DNA of 13,044 nucleotides from JACCZX01 sp040003315. GTDB lineage: Bacteria > Pseudomonadota > Gammaproteobacteria > Burkholderiales > Burkholderiaceae_F. The first letter of the stretch is position 1. The number at the start of each line of letters is the position of its first letter. The notes beneath the pieces were generated by a model. The model had not been told where the DNA came from. It saw nothing but the letters and a program-made list of their open reading frames with translations, and ran no database searches. Of the stretch, positions 1 through 7,191 are shown one piece after another. Position numbers and translations under genes: made by a program. The stretch covers positions 1 to 13,044 of the forward strand of contig JBDUCU010000081.1 of NCBI GenBank assembly GCA_040003315.1, read 5' to 3'.

Positions 1-1
1 G

Positions 2-280
2 GGCGGTATCCACACGGCGCTCGAATCGGGTCGCGCAGCGGCGATCGCCGTTGCTGCTGCGCTTGCAACCGATGGAGGGTGCAACGTTCAGGCAACCATC
101 AGCGTGCCGAAGTTTCGTACCAAACGCCTGCTGCGCAAAGTATTCGATCGATTTCAGAGCGATTGGGTACTCGATCTGCTGCTGAGAACCGGCGCGCTCG
201 CGATCGCTGCGCGCCTGGTTTACTTTCACCGCCGGGGATTGCTGTCGCCGACCGCGTGGAGAGATTTGTTGCGCCGATAG
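2..280 (+). CDS. FAD-dependent oxidoreductase, C-terminal fragment (geranylgeranyl-reductase-like)
   Basis: This frame is open from the window edge to a TAG at 278-280 and gives the last 92 residues of a protein that begins upstream of the window. It opens with GGIHTALESGRAAA. That resembles the conserved C-terminal FAD-contacting segment of the geranylgeranyl-reductase and related FAD monooxygenase families (a G-[ED/G]-G-I-x-x-A-x-x-S-G-R-x-A-A pattern). In those proteins the segment closes the flavin site and is followed by a helical tail. The tail here is rich in Arg and Leu (KRLLRKVFDRF, LLLRTG), as expected for a membrane-peripheral helix, but no transmembrane span is clear. The substrate cannot be told from this fragment. 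It runs toward the oppositely oriented small gene at 316-576, with 35 nt between the stops. The family call is inference from one motif; that this is a real coding end is fairly sure. Confidence 0.6.
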   Translation, partial: GGIHTALESGRAAAIAVAAALATDGGCNVQATISVPKFRTKRLLRKVFDRFQSDWVLDLLLRTGALAIAARLVYFHRRGLLSPTAWRDLLRR

Positions 281-315
281 TCCCAGCTCCCCAATCGCTG
301 CACGCGGTGCTCGGC

Positions 316-576
316 TCAGTACCACACCGAGGCTGCCTCGATCGCGCTGGTATCGGTCGCTTCGTCACCGACCGTTTTGGCGGGTGCCGACTCGTCGTCG
401 GCATACCCACCGGCAGCCTGCGCGCTCAGCGTGGTGTCGCCAGCCGAGTCGATCTCTGCAATCCCACTTTCTGTCGCGAGTACGGCGCCGAAGACGATGA
501 CCGCCACGGTCACCGATGCGAACACGAGACGCTGGATGGCGTTTCCCGTCAGTTTCGAACAGCAACGTGGTGCCAT
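316..576 (-). CDS. Small exported or membrane-anchored hypothetical protein (86 aa)
   Basis: I do not recognise this gene. The ATG at 576-574 is preceded by AGGAGA (587-582 on the minus strand) at good spacing, one of the best Shine-Dalgarno sites in the window, so translation from here is credible. Residues 1-16 carry Arg/Lys and two adjacent Cys (C5, C6). Residues 17-34 form a hydrophobic stretch (RLVFASVTVAVIVFGAVLA) typical of a signal peptide or signal anchor. The remaining ~50 residues are acidic, small-residue-rich and low in complexity, with no Cys after the hydrophobic segment. The pattern suggests a short secreted or inner-membrane-tethered protein. It converges on the oxidoreductase fragment and lies 152 nt downstream of miaA in the same direction, so it may have its own promoter or be the last gene of the mutL operon. 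Overlapping frames on the other strand lack an equivalent ribosome site. Confidence 0.6.
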   Translation of the reverse strand: MAPRCCSKLTGNAIQRLVFASVTVAVIVFGAVLATESGIAEIDSAGDTTLSAQAAGGYADDESAPAKTVGDEATDTSAIEAASVWY

Positions 577-728
577 GATTTTCTCCTGAATTGCCCGCGG
601 CCTGATTGCCTCGGATAGGAGAAGCTTCGGGGCGGCGACCCCACCGAATGCCCACAGATTGGAAATACAGCTGTCGACAACCGTGATGCAGCAGATGCCA
701 ACGCCGCCGGCGCGGTCAGGAGGCCCGC
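577..728. other. Intergenic region between miaA and the small exported gene
   Basis: Apart from the ribosome binding site near its left end, I see no convincing promoter, terminator or RNA gene in these 152 nt. The part next to the miaA stop is GC-rich with short inverted segments (around 698-712) but has no following T-tract. I therefore cannot say whether miaA transcription stops here or continues into the small gene. Confidence 0.4.
582..587 (-). promoter_or_regulatory. Shine-Dalgarno site of the small exported protein gene
   Basis: AGGAGA on the minus strand lies 5 nt before the ATG at 576-574. It is near-consensus and is the main support that the 86-residue frame is translated. Confidence 0.65.
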
Positions 729-1637
729 TCAGCGGCGCAGTTCGGCCACCGCCGCGGCTTTCGAAGGTTCAATGACCGTCGTGTCTTTCATCGAGCGCAG
801 CCAGGTCATTTGCCTTTTCGCCAGCTGTCGGGTCGCCGCAATGGCAGCCGCGCGAAACTTGTCGAACGTGCACTGACCCTCGATCAGGCGCCAACCCTGC
901 CGGTACCCGACGCTGCGCATCGATGACCAGGTCGGATCGAGGTCGCCTCGAGCGTGCAGCCGCCGGACCTCGTCGACGAATCCTGCATCGAGCATTGCAT
1001 CGAACCGCTGCGCAATCCGATGGTGCAGTTGCGTGCGATCGGTTGGCATCACGGCCAACGTCCTGAGCGTCAGGGGCGAAGAGATTGCCGCGCTGTGCAG
1101 TTGCGACATCGGTGCGCCGGTCGTTTCGTAAACCTCCAGCGCACGCTGGATACGCTGGCTGTCGTTTGGTTTCAGTCGTGTTGCAGTAACGGGATCAACG
1201 CGTGCGAGCCGTGCGTGCATGGCGGGCCACCCTTGCTTTCGCGCATCGGCTTCGATGCAAGCACGGATCTGCAAATTAGCTGATGGCAGATCGGAGAGAC
1301 CCTCGCGCAATGCCTTGGCATACAGCATCGTTCCGCCGACCAACAGGGGCAGTTTGCTGCGCGCCTGGATCGCGTGAATTGCAGCGCTTGCATCACGCAC
1401 GAAGTCTGCGGCCGAATACGGGTCCGACGGGTCGCGGATGTCGATCAGGTGATGGGCAACCGCGACGCGATCCGCGGTGCTCGGCTTGGCAGTGCCGATG
1501 TCCATGCCCCGGTAGACCTGCGCCGAGTCGACCGACACGATCTCGAGCGCAATCTCCTCAGCCAGTTGCATTGCGAGCGCACTCTTGCCGCTTGCAGTCG
1601 GGCCTAGCAACAGCACCGCATCGACGGCATCAACCAT
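729..1637 (-). CDS. miaA: tRNA dimethylallyltransferase MiaA
   Basis: MiaA transfers a dimethylallyl group from DMAPP to N6 of A37 in tRNAs that read UNN codons (i6A37), the precursor of ms2i6A. The 302-residue product has the family hallmarks in order. There is a P-loop GPTASGKS at 12-19, then DSAQVYRGMDIGTAKP at 37-52 (substrate-binding Asp and the DMAPP region). These are followed by HHLID, GGTMLYAKAL near 101-110, and SMRSVGYRQG, with RQLAKRQMTWLR near the C-terminus. Length is usual for the family. I chose the ATG at 1637-1635, just before the P-loop strand. A TTG 30 nt upstream would add an unneeded tail. The ATG overlaps the TGA of the upstream transporter gene by 8 nt, so translation is probably coupled and expression depends on the mutL operon promoter. 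Confidence 0.96.
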   Translation of the reverse strand: MVDAVDAVLLLGPTASGKSALAMQLAEEIALEIVSVDSAQVYRGMDIGTAKPSTADRVAVAHHLIDIRDPSDPYSAADFVRDASAAIHAIQARSKLPLLVGGTMLYAKALREGLSDLPSANLQIRACIEADARKQGWPAMHARLARVDPVTATRLKPNDSQRIQRALEVYETTGAPMSQLHSAAISSPLTLRTLAVMPTDRTQLHHRIAQRFDAMLDAGFVDEVRRLHARGDLDPTWSSMRSVGYRQGWRLIEGQCTFDKFRAAAIAATRQLAKRQMTWLRSMKDTTVIEPSKAAAVAELRR

Positions 1638-2883
1638 GGGCTGCGATGTCGCCGTCCCTGCGCACAAATGTGAATGCGATTGTTACCGACACCAGCGTGC
1701 ATGCGCATATCGTCAGCGTGAGCGGATACACCGTTCCGTTGTAGCTCGCACCGATCCAGATACCGACACCGGCAGCGATCAGCATCATCACAAAACCCAG
1801 AAGTGAGGCGGCGGCGCCGGCGGCGTGCGCAAACGGCGCGATGGCGCCCGATTGCACCGGCGGCTGAATGATTCCGTGTGAGATACCCAGGAAAATCAGC
1901 GGCGCACCGATCGCAATCGGCACATGCACACCGCCGAGAGCCAGCGCGGCCATCACCACTCCGGACGTGGCCTGCAGCGTCGCGCCGATACGCACGGTGC
2001 GTTGAATGCCGTACCTGGGGAGCAGGCGGCGACAGATCAAGGTGCCGGCCATGTAACCCGAAACCATTCCCGCGCAGGTCAATGCAAAGCGGGTGGGTGT
2101 CTGGCCGAGAATGCCGATCATTACGAACGAAGAGCCCGACAGAAAGGCAAATAGCCCGGCGTAGGTCGCGGCCGCGGATAGCGTGTAGGCACGAAACGCT
2201 CGGGAGCGTGCGATGCTGGCATATGTGCGCAGCATCGGCGCAAGCCTTACAGCGTGTGGATTGCGGCGTGTGTTGGTTTCCCTTAGCCTGAGCGCAGCGA
2301 ACGTAGCGATCAGCAACGAAAAGGCCGCGACCAGGGCAAACGACGAGCGCCAGCCGAATCGGTCGTACAGGACCGCACCGACCAACGGACCGATCAGCGG
2401 CGCGACACTCATCAACGTTGCCGCATGGGCGATGATCCGTGCGCCCTCGGTCGGCGCGTACAGATCGCGCACAAAGCCGCGCACACCGACCAGGCAGGTA
2501 CACGCGCCGACTGCCTGCAGGACCCGGGCGGCGATCAACACTTCGAGCGACGGTGCGAACATTGCGAGCACACTGGCGGCGCAGTACGTGAAACCGCCCG
2601 TGACGACAACCGGATAGCGGCCGAATCGATCCGACAACGGACCCGCGACCAGTTGCCAGGTCCCGAACGCTGCGATGAAGATCCACAGCGTCGATTGCAC
2701 CGATGCAACGCTTGCGTTGAAGTAGGCCGCGATGCCGGGCATCGTCGGTAGATACAAGTCGGTCGCCAGCGGCTGCAGCATCGACAGCCCGGCAGTCAGC
2801 AGCAGGATCGTCGTTGCCGTCAGGCCCACGGCGGCGAGCCGGGCGTTTGCGGCACTCGGTGCATGGCCGGCCGTGATGCTCAT
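1630..2883 (-). CDS. MFS transporter, Bcr/CflA drug-efflux type
   Basis: This is a 417-residue polytopic inner-membrane protein with about 12 hydrophobic segments, the standard length for 12-TM major facilitator drug:proton antiporters. The first helix ends in LATDLYLPTMPGIAAYF. Loop 2-3 holds motif A, GPLSDRFGRYPV, at 81-92. Helix 4 has the RVLQAVGAC...VRDL segment typical of the Bcr/CflA branch, and helix 5 has the proline/glycine-rich PLIGPLVGAVL antiporter motif. Known members export bicyclomycin, chloramphenicol, sulfonamides or cysteine; the substrate here cannot be predicted. The ATG at 2883-2881 overlaps the mutL TGA as ATGA and has a GAGG just upstream. A start 72 nt further upstream would lie inside mutL and add an Arg-rich tail absent from the family. 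Its own stop overlaps miaA by 8 nt, placing a transporter between two genes for DNA and tRNA maintenance. Confidence 0.9.
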   Translation of the reverse strand: MSITAGHAPSAANARLAAVGLTATTILLLTAGLSMLQPLATDLYLPTMPGIAAYFNASVASVQSTLWIFIAAFGTWQLVAGPLSDRFGRYPVVVTGGFTYCAASVLAMFAPSLEVLIAARVLQAVGACTCLVGVRGFVRDLYAPTEGARIIAHAATLMSVAPLIGPLVGAVLYDRFGWRSSFALVAAFSLLIATFAALRLRETNTRRNPHAVRLAPMLRTYASIARSRAFRAYTLSAAATYAGLFAFLSGSSFVMIGILGQTPTRFALTCAGMVSGYMAGTLICRRLLPRYGIQRTVRIGATLQATSGVVMAALALGGVHVPIAIGAPLIFLGISHGIIQPPVQSGAIAPFAHAAGAAASLLGFVMMLIAAGVGIWIGASYNGTVYPLTLTICACTLVSVTIAFTFVRRDGDIAAHG

Positions 2884-4628
2884 CGGCCTCGCAGAAAGAG
2901 CTTGTCGAGATCTCCGACGGCCAGTTGCACCCAGGTCGGCCGACCGTGATTGCATTGATCGGCGCGATCGGTCGCTTCCATTTCGCGCAGCAGCGCGTTC
3001 ATTTCATCGATCGTCAGCCGGCGGTTGGCGCGTACCGCTGCGTGGCATGCGAGCGTTGAAAGCAGTTCGTTGCGATGCTCGGTGAGGACGCGAGAGCCGC
3101 CATATTCGCGCACGTCTCGCAGCACGTCGCGTGTCAGCTCGGCGCCGTCGGCCTGTGACAAAAGTGCGGGCACGCCGCGCAGTGCGAGCTGCGTCGGGGA
3201 CGCGAGCGATACGTCGAGCCCGAGCTGTTCAAGAAGTTCGCCGTGTTCAGCCGCGGTTGCCGTCTCGACGGCCGACGCAGTGAACACCTGCGGAATCAGC
3301 AGGCGCTGCTGCGGAATGGCGCGCTGATCGAGCTGACGCTTCAATTTCTCGTAGACGATCCTCTCGTGCGCCGCGTGCATGTCGACGATGATCAATCCGT
3401 GCTCGTTCTGCGCCAGCACGTAGATGCCCGACAACTGCGCGACGGCGAACCCCAGTGGTTGACGCTGCACCTCGTCGTGCGGCCCGACTGCCACGGGGCG
3501 GAACGCGGTTGGCCTGTCGGCGAGCAGTGCCAGATAGTCCGACACACTCTGCGCGACCCCAAGCGATGTTTGATTCGCGGTCAACCGGTATTCGGTGTCC
3601 GGGACTGTGCGCCAGGGCGCTGCATCAGCAGGCTGCATCGACGGCGCCAGCGCAGCCTGTACCGCGTGCATCACGAACTGATGAATGCTTGACGAGTCGC
3701 GGAATCGAACCTCGGTCTTGGTCGGATGCACATTGACGTCGACACGCTTCGGGTCGATCGTCAGATAAAGGCAGTACATGGGCTGGGTCGAACCGTGCAG
3801 CACGTCGGCATAGGCGGCACGCACAGCATGAGTCATCACCTTGTCGCGAACGTAGCGGCCGTTGACGAAGAAATACTGCGCGTCGGCACGCGCACGGCTG
3901 GCGGCCGGCGCCGATGCCCAGCCGTGTACACGCACAGCTCCCGCATCCTGCTCGACCTCGCGCTGCGCCGCTGCGAACGCGTCGGGCATCAGACGCAGCG
4001 CGCGTTCGCGCGGCGACTGCGCCGGCAGCGAAAGCAGCGCGCGACCTTGATGCATGACACTGAACGCTACCGATGAGTAGGCCGCCGCGGCGCGCTCGAC
4101 CTGCGTCAGGCAATGCGCGAGTTCGGTGCCCTCCGAGCGCAGAAACTTGCGGCGGGCAGGTGTCTTGTGAAACAGGTCAGCCACTTCAACGCGAGTGCCG
4201 ACCGAGCCCGCCGCCGGCGCGGCGTCGTCGTTCCCGCTGCGCACGCAAAACGCGCTGTTGGCATCGGCAACTCTGGACGTGATAGAGACGTCGGCGACGG
4301 ATGCGATCGATGCGAGCGCTTCACCTCGGAACCCGAGAGTCTCGACGCCTTCGAGGTCCTCGAGACTGACGATCTTGCTGGTTGCATGCCGCGTCAATGC
4401 AAGGGCAAGCTCCTGCTGGGGGACGCCGGCGCCGTTGTCAACGACGACGATCCGCTTGATTCCGCCGCCGTCGAGACGGACACTGATCTCGGTGGCGCCG
4501 GCATCCAGGCTGTTTTCAAGCAGCTCCTTCACCACCGAAGCCGGTCGCTCGACAACTTCGCCTGCGGCAATCTGATTGATCAGTGCATCGGACAGGGGGC
4601 GGATCGTGCGACGAAGCGTGGCGCTCAT
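2880..4628 (-). CDS. mutL: DNA mismatch repair protein MutL (endonuclease type)
   Basis: MutL couples MutS mismatch recognition to strand excision. The 582-residue product has an N-terminal GHKL ATPase: NQIAAGEVVERPASVVKEL at 18-36 with catalytic E35 and Mg-binding N39, DNGAGV at 64-69, TLGFRGEALASI at 98-109, and KTPARRKF from 155. A less conserved linker (about 330-390) leads to the C-terminal dimerisation domain. That domain contains DMHAAHERIVYE at 416-427, fitting the DQHA(X)2E(X)4E nuclease motif with Met for Gln, as reported for MutL of MutH-less bacteria. It also has ACHAAVRA at 527-534 and CNHGRP at 559-564, and ends in FLRGR. It should therefore nick DNA itself, and repair would not rely on MutH/Dam. 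The ATG at 4628 matches the family start. No Shine-Dalgarno lies upstream, but TATAAT does. The gene heads the operon with the transporter and miaA. Confidence 0.97.
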   Translation of the reverse strand: MSATLRRTIRPLSDALINQIAAGEVVERPASVVKELLENSLDAGATEISVRLDGGGIKRIVVVDNGAGVPQQELALALTRHATSKIVSLEDLEGVETLGFRGEALASIASVADVSITSRVADANSAFCVRSGNDDAAPAAGSVGTRVEVADLFHKTPARRKFLRSEGTELAHCLTQVERAAAAYSSVAFSVMHQGRALLSLPAQSPRERALRLMPDAFAAAQREVEQDAGAVRVHGWASAPAASRARADAQYFFVNGRYVRDKVMTHAVRAAYADVLHGSTQPMYCLYLTIDPKRVDVNVHPTKTEVRFRDSSSIHQFVMHAVQAALAPSMQPADAAPWRTVPDTEYRLTANQTSLGVAQSVSDYLALLADRPTAFRPVAVGPHDEVQRQPLGFAVAQLSGIYVLAQNEHGLIIVDMHAAHERIVYEKLKRQLDQRAIPQQRLLIPQVFTASAVETATAAEHGELLEQLGLDVSLASPTQLALRGVPALLSQADGAELTRDVLRDVREYGGSRVLTEHRNELLSTLACHAAVRANRRLTIDEMNALLREMEATDRADQCNHGRPTWVQLAVGDLDKLFLRGR

Positions 4629-4634
4629 ATGGTG

Positions 4635-4640
4635 ATTATA
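4635..4640 (-). promoter_or_regulatory. Candidate -10 element for the mutL operon
   Basis: A perfect TATAAT reads on the minus strand at 4640-4635, six nt before the mutL ATG. No good -35 hexamer sits 16-18 nt upstream. If used, transcription would begin at or next to the A of the ATG, giving a leaderless mRNA, which would fit the absence of a Shine-Dalgarno. A chance match is possible. Confidence 0.35.
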
Positions 4641-4744
4641 GGAACGGCGGGCAAGCAGCCAGCGCGCGCCCACACACGCGGCGTCACGTATGATCGCCCG
4701 CTGCCTCTACAGTCCCACCAAGCGCGCTCGCGCTGCTTCGTTCA

Positions 4745-5410
4745 ATGGAAGGTATCAACTGGCTCGATCTGTTCACGGCGACCGATCGCTTTCTGTCGAC
4801 GATCGTCGAACGCAATGTCGAGCTGGTCTACTTCGTCCTGTTTTCGATCTTCTTTTCCGAAACCGGACTGGTGGTGGTGGCGTTCCTGCCCGGTGATTCA
4901 CTGTTGTTTGTGGCGGGCGCGGTTGCCGCGTTGCCTTCGGCCGAACAACGCGGCCTCAACGTCCATTTGCTGACTGTGATCATCACGATTGCTGCGGTGC
5001 TGGGCAATACGCTCAACTACTTTATCGGCGCGTGGCTCGGCAAAAAGGTGTACGACGGAACGATCGGCTGGATCGATCAGAAGGCGTTGATGAAGACCCA
5101 CGCCTTTTTTGAGCGCCACGGCGGCAAGACGGTGATGATCTCGCGCTTCGTTCCCGTCGTGCGTTCATTTGCGCCGCTGGTGGCGGGCGCTTCGCGCATG
5201 GACTTTCGACAATTCCAGTTGTTCAATGTGCTGGGAGCCGGTGTCTGGGTGATGTCGCTCGTTTACGGCGGATATCTGTTCGGCAATGTGCCGATCATTC
5301 GCGACAATCTCGGGATCATCCTGGGCTTAGGCATCGCCGCGGCGGTGGGAGCGCTTGCACTGGGAGCTTCGACCCGGATGTTGCGCGCAAAGCGTGATCG
5401 CGCACCCTGA
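4745..5410 (+). CDS. DedA-family (VTT domain) inner-membrane protein
   Basis: The 221-residue protein belongs to the DedA/SNARE-associated family, linked to flipping of polyprenyl carriers or phospholipids and to proton-motive-force maintenance. Visible marks are a re-entrant segment FFSETGLVVVAFLPGDSLL at 36-54 with the conserved E39 and G41. GNTLNYFIGAWLGK follows at 87-100, then the signature SRFVPVVRSFAPLVAGASRM at 133-152, carrying the essential Arg residues (R134, R140) and P144. Hydrophobic C-terminal helices follow. Length is typical for bacterial DedA proteins. The ATG at 4745 fits the family start, but I see no strong Shine-Dalgarno. The gene is divergent from mutL across a 116-nt spacer and converges on amiC with 12 nt between stops. 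Which DedA paralogue this is, and its exact lipid substrate, cannot be told from sequence. Confidence 0.93.
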   Translation: MEGINWLDLFTATDRFLSTIVERNVELVYFVLFSIFFSETGLVVVAFLPGDSLLFVAGAVAALPSAEQRGLNVHLLTVIITIAAVLGNTLNYFIGAWLGKKVYDGTIGWIDQKALMKTHAFFERHGGKTVMISRFVPVVRSFAPLVAGASRMDFRQFQLFNVLGAGVWVMSLVYGGYLFGNVPIIRDNLGIILGLGIAAAVGALALGASTRMLRAKRDRAP

Positions 5411-5424
5411 GATCCCTGCGGATC
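5411..5424. terminator. Weak hairpin between convergent dedA and amiC
   Basis: GATCC (5411-5415), loop CTGC, GGATC (5420-5424) form a perfect 5-bp stem that starts right after the DedA stop codon and runs into the amiC stop codon. No T-tract follows on either strand, so it may at most slow convergent transcription. It is the only inverted repeat in the 12-nt gap. Confidence 0.25.
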
Positions 5425-6727
5425 ACGTCAGCGGATTTCGCGCCAGCGGCGGATTCTTGGCAAAGTAGCGTTTGATTCCGGCCAGAATGGCGCGCGCCAG
5501 ATGGCCCTGGTAATCATCGTCTCGCAAGCGCCTTTCCTCGTCGGGATTGCTGATGAATGCAGTCTCGACCAGGATCGACGGAATGTCGGGCGCTTTGAGC
5601 ACGGCGAAGCCGGCCTGCTCGACGCGGGGCTTGTGCAGCCGATTGATTCGTTCAAGCTCGCGCAGCACTGAATTGCCAAGCTTCAGGCTGTCATTGATCT
5701 GCGCAGTCGTCGACAAGTCGAGCAGCACGCGCTGCAGCTGGCGATCGCGCGCGCCAAGGTTAATGCCGCCCACGATATCGGCGTTGTTCTCCTTCTTTGC
5801 CATGTAGGCGGCGGCGCTGCTCGATGCGCCGTGCTCCGACAGCGCGAACACCGATGAGCCGCGCGCGTCCGGCTTGATCCACGCATCGGCATGGATCGAT
5901 ACGAACAAATCAGCGTGCACCGCGCGCGCTTTCGCGACGCGTGTGCTCAGCGGTACAAAGTAATCGCCGTCGCGTGTCATCGCAACCCGCATCGTGGGAT
6001 CGGCTGCAATCATTGACCGCAGCCGATGACCGATCTCGAGCGTCACGGTTTTTTCATACGTTCCGGCGCGTCCGACCGCGCCGGGATCCTCGCCGCCATG
6101 ACCCGCGTCGATGGCGACGGTCACGATGCGCTGCACATCGGGCGCGCCGCGCGTGTTGGGACTGGTCGCCGCACGCTGTGAAACAGCAGCGGGTTTATTT
6201 TCAGAGTGCGCCGAATCGGGATCGCGCGACTTGGCTTGCCCGCGCAGCAGCGCCAGAAGCGGGTCCGGCGGATTGACCGGATACAGGTCGAGCACGAGTC
6301 GGTGCTGGTACGGCCCGACCGGTTCGAGCGAGAAAACCTGCGGCTTGATATCTTCCTTCAGCTCGATGACCAGTCGTGCGACCTTCGGGCGATTCTGACC
6401 AACGCGAACCAGTGCGATGTAGGGATCGTTGGCCTCGATCTTCCCAACCAGTTCCTTCAGTGTTGGTGTCAGGTCGAGACCATCGATGTCAACCACGAGT
6501 CGTAGGGGCTGAGCGGTATCACGCACCATGAAGTGCGTGAACGTCAGCGGCCCATCGTGCTCCAACGTCAATCTGGTGTAGTCCTCGGCGGGCCAGACAC
6601 GCACCGCGAGCAGGGTTGCCGCGTTGGCGACTTCGTGAGGCGTCAGTGCGAGGACGAGCGTGCTGGCACCGACGGCGATGAACCGTCGTCGACCGCTTGC
6701 ATCATCGCCATCGCTTGTCTCAGACAT
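5423..6727 (-). CDS. amiC: N-acetylmuramoyl-L-alanine amidase AmiC, Tat-exported
   Basis: This periplasmic zinc amidase cleaves the bond between MurNAc and L-Ala in peptidoglycan, mainly to separate daughter cells. The 434-residue precursor begins with a twin-arginine signal (RRRFIAVG at 13-20, hydrophobic stretch 17-29, likely cut near ANA-A at 36-37). Then comes an AMIN localisation domain (about 40-150), a polar linker (about 163-199), and an Amidase_3 domain (about 201-423). Zinc and catalytic residues are seen in place: H210 in DAGHGG, E225 in YEKTVTL, H279 in SIHAD, and E388 in VETAFISN. An insertion around 300-350 matches the regulatory helix region of the AmiA/B/C class that needs EnvC or NlpD activators. 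No LysM domain is present. The ATG at 6727 lies inside the tsaE reading frame, overlapping it by 85 nt; no later start would keep the signal peptide. Confidence 0.95.
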   Translation of the reverse strand: MSETSDGDDASGRRRFIAVGASTLVLALTPHEVANAATLLAVRVWPAEDYTRLTLEHDGPLTFTHFMVRDTAQPLRLVVDIDGLDLTPTLKELVGKIEANDPYIALVRVGQNRPKVARLVIELKEDIKPQVFSLEPVGPYQHRLVLDLYPVNPPDPLLALLRGQAKSRDPDSAHSENKPAAVSQRAATSPNTRGAPDVQRIVTVAIDAGHGGEDPGAVGRAGTYEKTVTLEIGHRLRSMIAADPTMRVAMTRDGDYFVPLSTRVAKARAVHADLFVSIHADAWIKPDARGSSVFALSEHGASSSAAAYMAKKENNADIVGGINLGARDRQLQRVLLDLSTTAQINDSLKLGNSVLRELERINRLHKPRVEQAGFAVLKAPDIPSILVETAFISNPDEERRLRDDDYQGHLARAILAGIKRYFAKNPPLARNPLT

Positions 6728-7185
6728 CCCTGGCCCAGCTCACTGATCGCACTGATCGACACGCGCCGACCGTCGCGTTCGAGGGTCAACGTAATTGCAA
6801 TATCCGCAGTCGGCAGCCGGCCCGCAGCACGCTCCGGCCATTCGACTGCACAGATCCGTCCCGGGCCGAAGTGCTCCCTGAAACCCGCGGTCGCAAACTC
6901 CGAGGCGTCCCGAAGTCGATAAAAATCAAAGTGGTAGAAGTCTAAACTCGAAACCGCATAAGGTTCAAGCAGGGCAAACGTAGGGCTTTTGATCGGTCCC
7001 ACCACGCCCATTCGGTGCAGCACCGCGCGCACCAACGCGGTCTTGCCAGCTCCCAGGTCACCTGTCAGATTGATCTGAAGACCGTTGCTTCGAACGGCGT
7101 CGATCCGATCCTCGATCGCGATCGCCAGTGACCGGCCCAGCAGCTCGGTTGCCGCAACGTCGCGCAGGTGCAGCGTGATGGACAA
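6643..7185 (-). CDS. tsaE: tRNA t6A biosynthesis ATPase TsaE (YjeE)
   Basis: TsaE is the ATPase partner of TsaB-TsaD that drives turnover during threonylcarbamoylation of A37 in ANN-decoding tRNAs. From the proposed start the product is 180 residues. Walker A is GDLGAGKT at 42-49, a SPTF segment lies at 67-70, FYHFDFYRL at 83-91 contains the conserved Asp/His cluster, and VEWPER at 114-119 is the family signature. The frame remains open far upstream, but that part is the antisense of queG. With no ATG near the expected N-terminus, I propose TTG at 7185-7183. This start is uncertain and lacks a clear Shine-Dalgarno. The core should end near residue 150; a tail of about 30 residues then overlaps the amiC start in another frame. 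Translation of amiC is probably coupled to it. Start codons of tsaE and queG lie 6 nt apart, head to head. Confidence 0.9.
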   Translation of the reverse strand: MSITLHLRDVAATELLGRSLAIAIEDRIDAVRSNGLQINLTGDLGAGKTALVRAVLHRMGVVGPIKSPTFALLEPYAVSSLDFYHFDFYRLRDASEFATAGFREHFGPGRICAVEWPERAAGRLPTADIAITLTLERDGRRVSISAISELGQGCLRQAMAMMQAVDDGSSPSVPARSSSH

Positions 7186-7191
7186 TGGTCG

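Noticed and set aside
79..618. A 179-codon plus-strand frame overlapping the oxidoreductase end and the small gene
   Set aside because: It has no ribosome site and Arg-rich shadow composition, and it is contradicted by the better-supported frames at 2-280 and 316-576.
1604..2686. A 360-codon minus-strand frame inside the MFS gene
   Set aside because: It is in another frame of the transporter gene, is Arg/Cys-rich and has no family motif. The MFS frame carries motif A and twelve helices.
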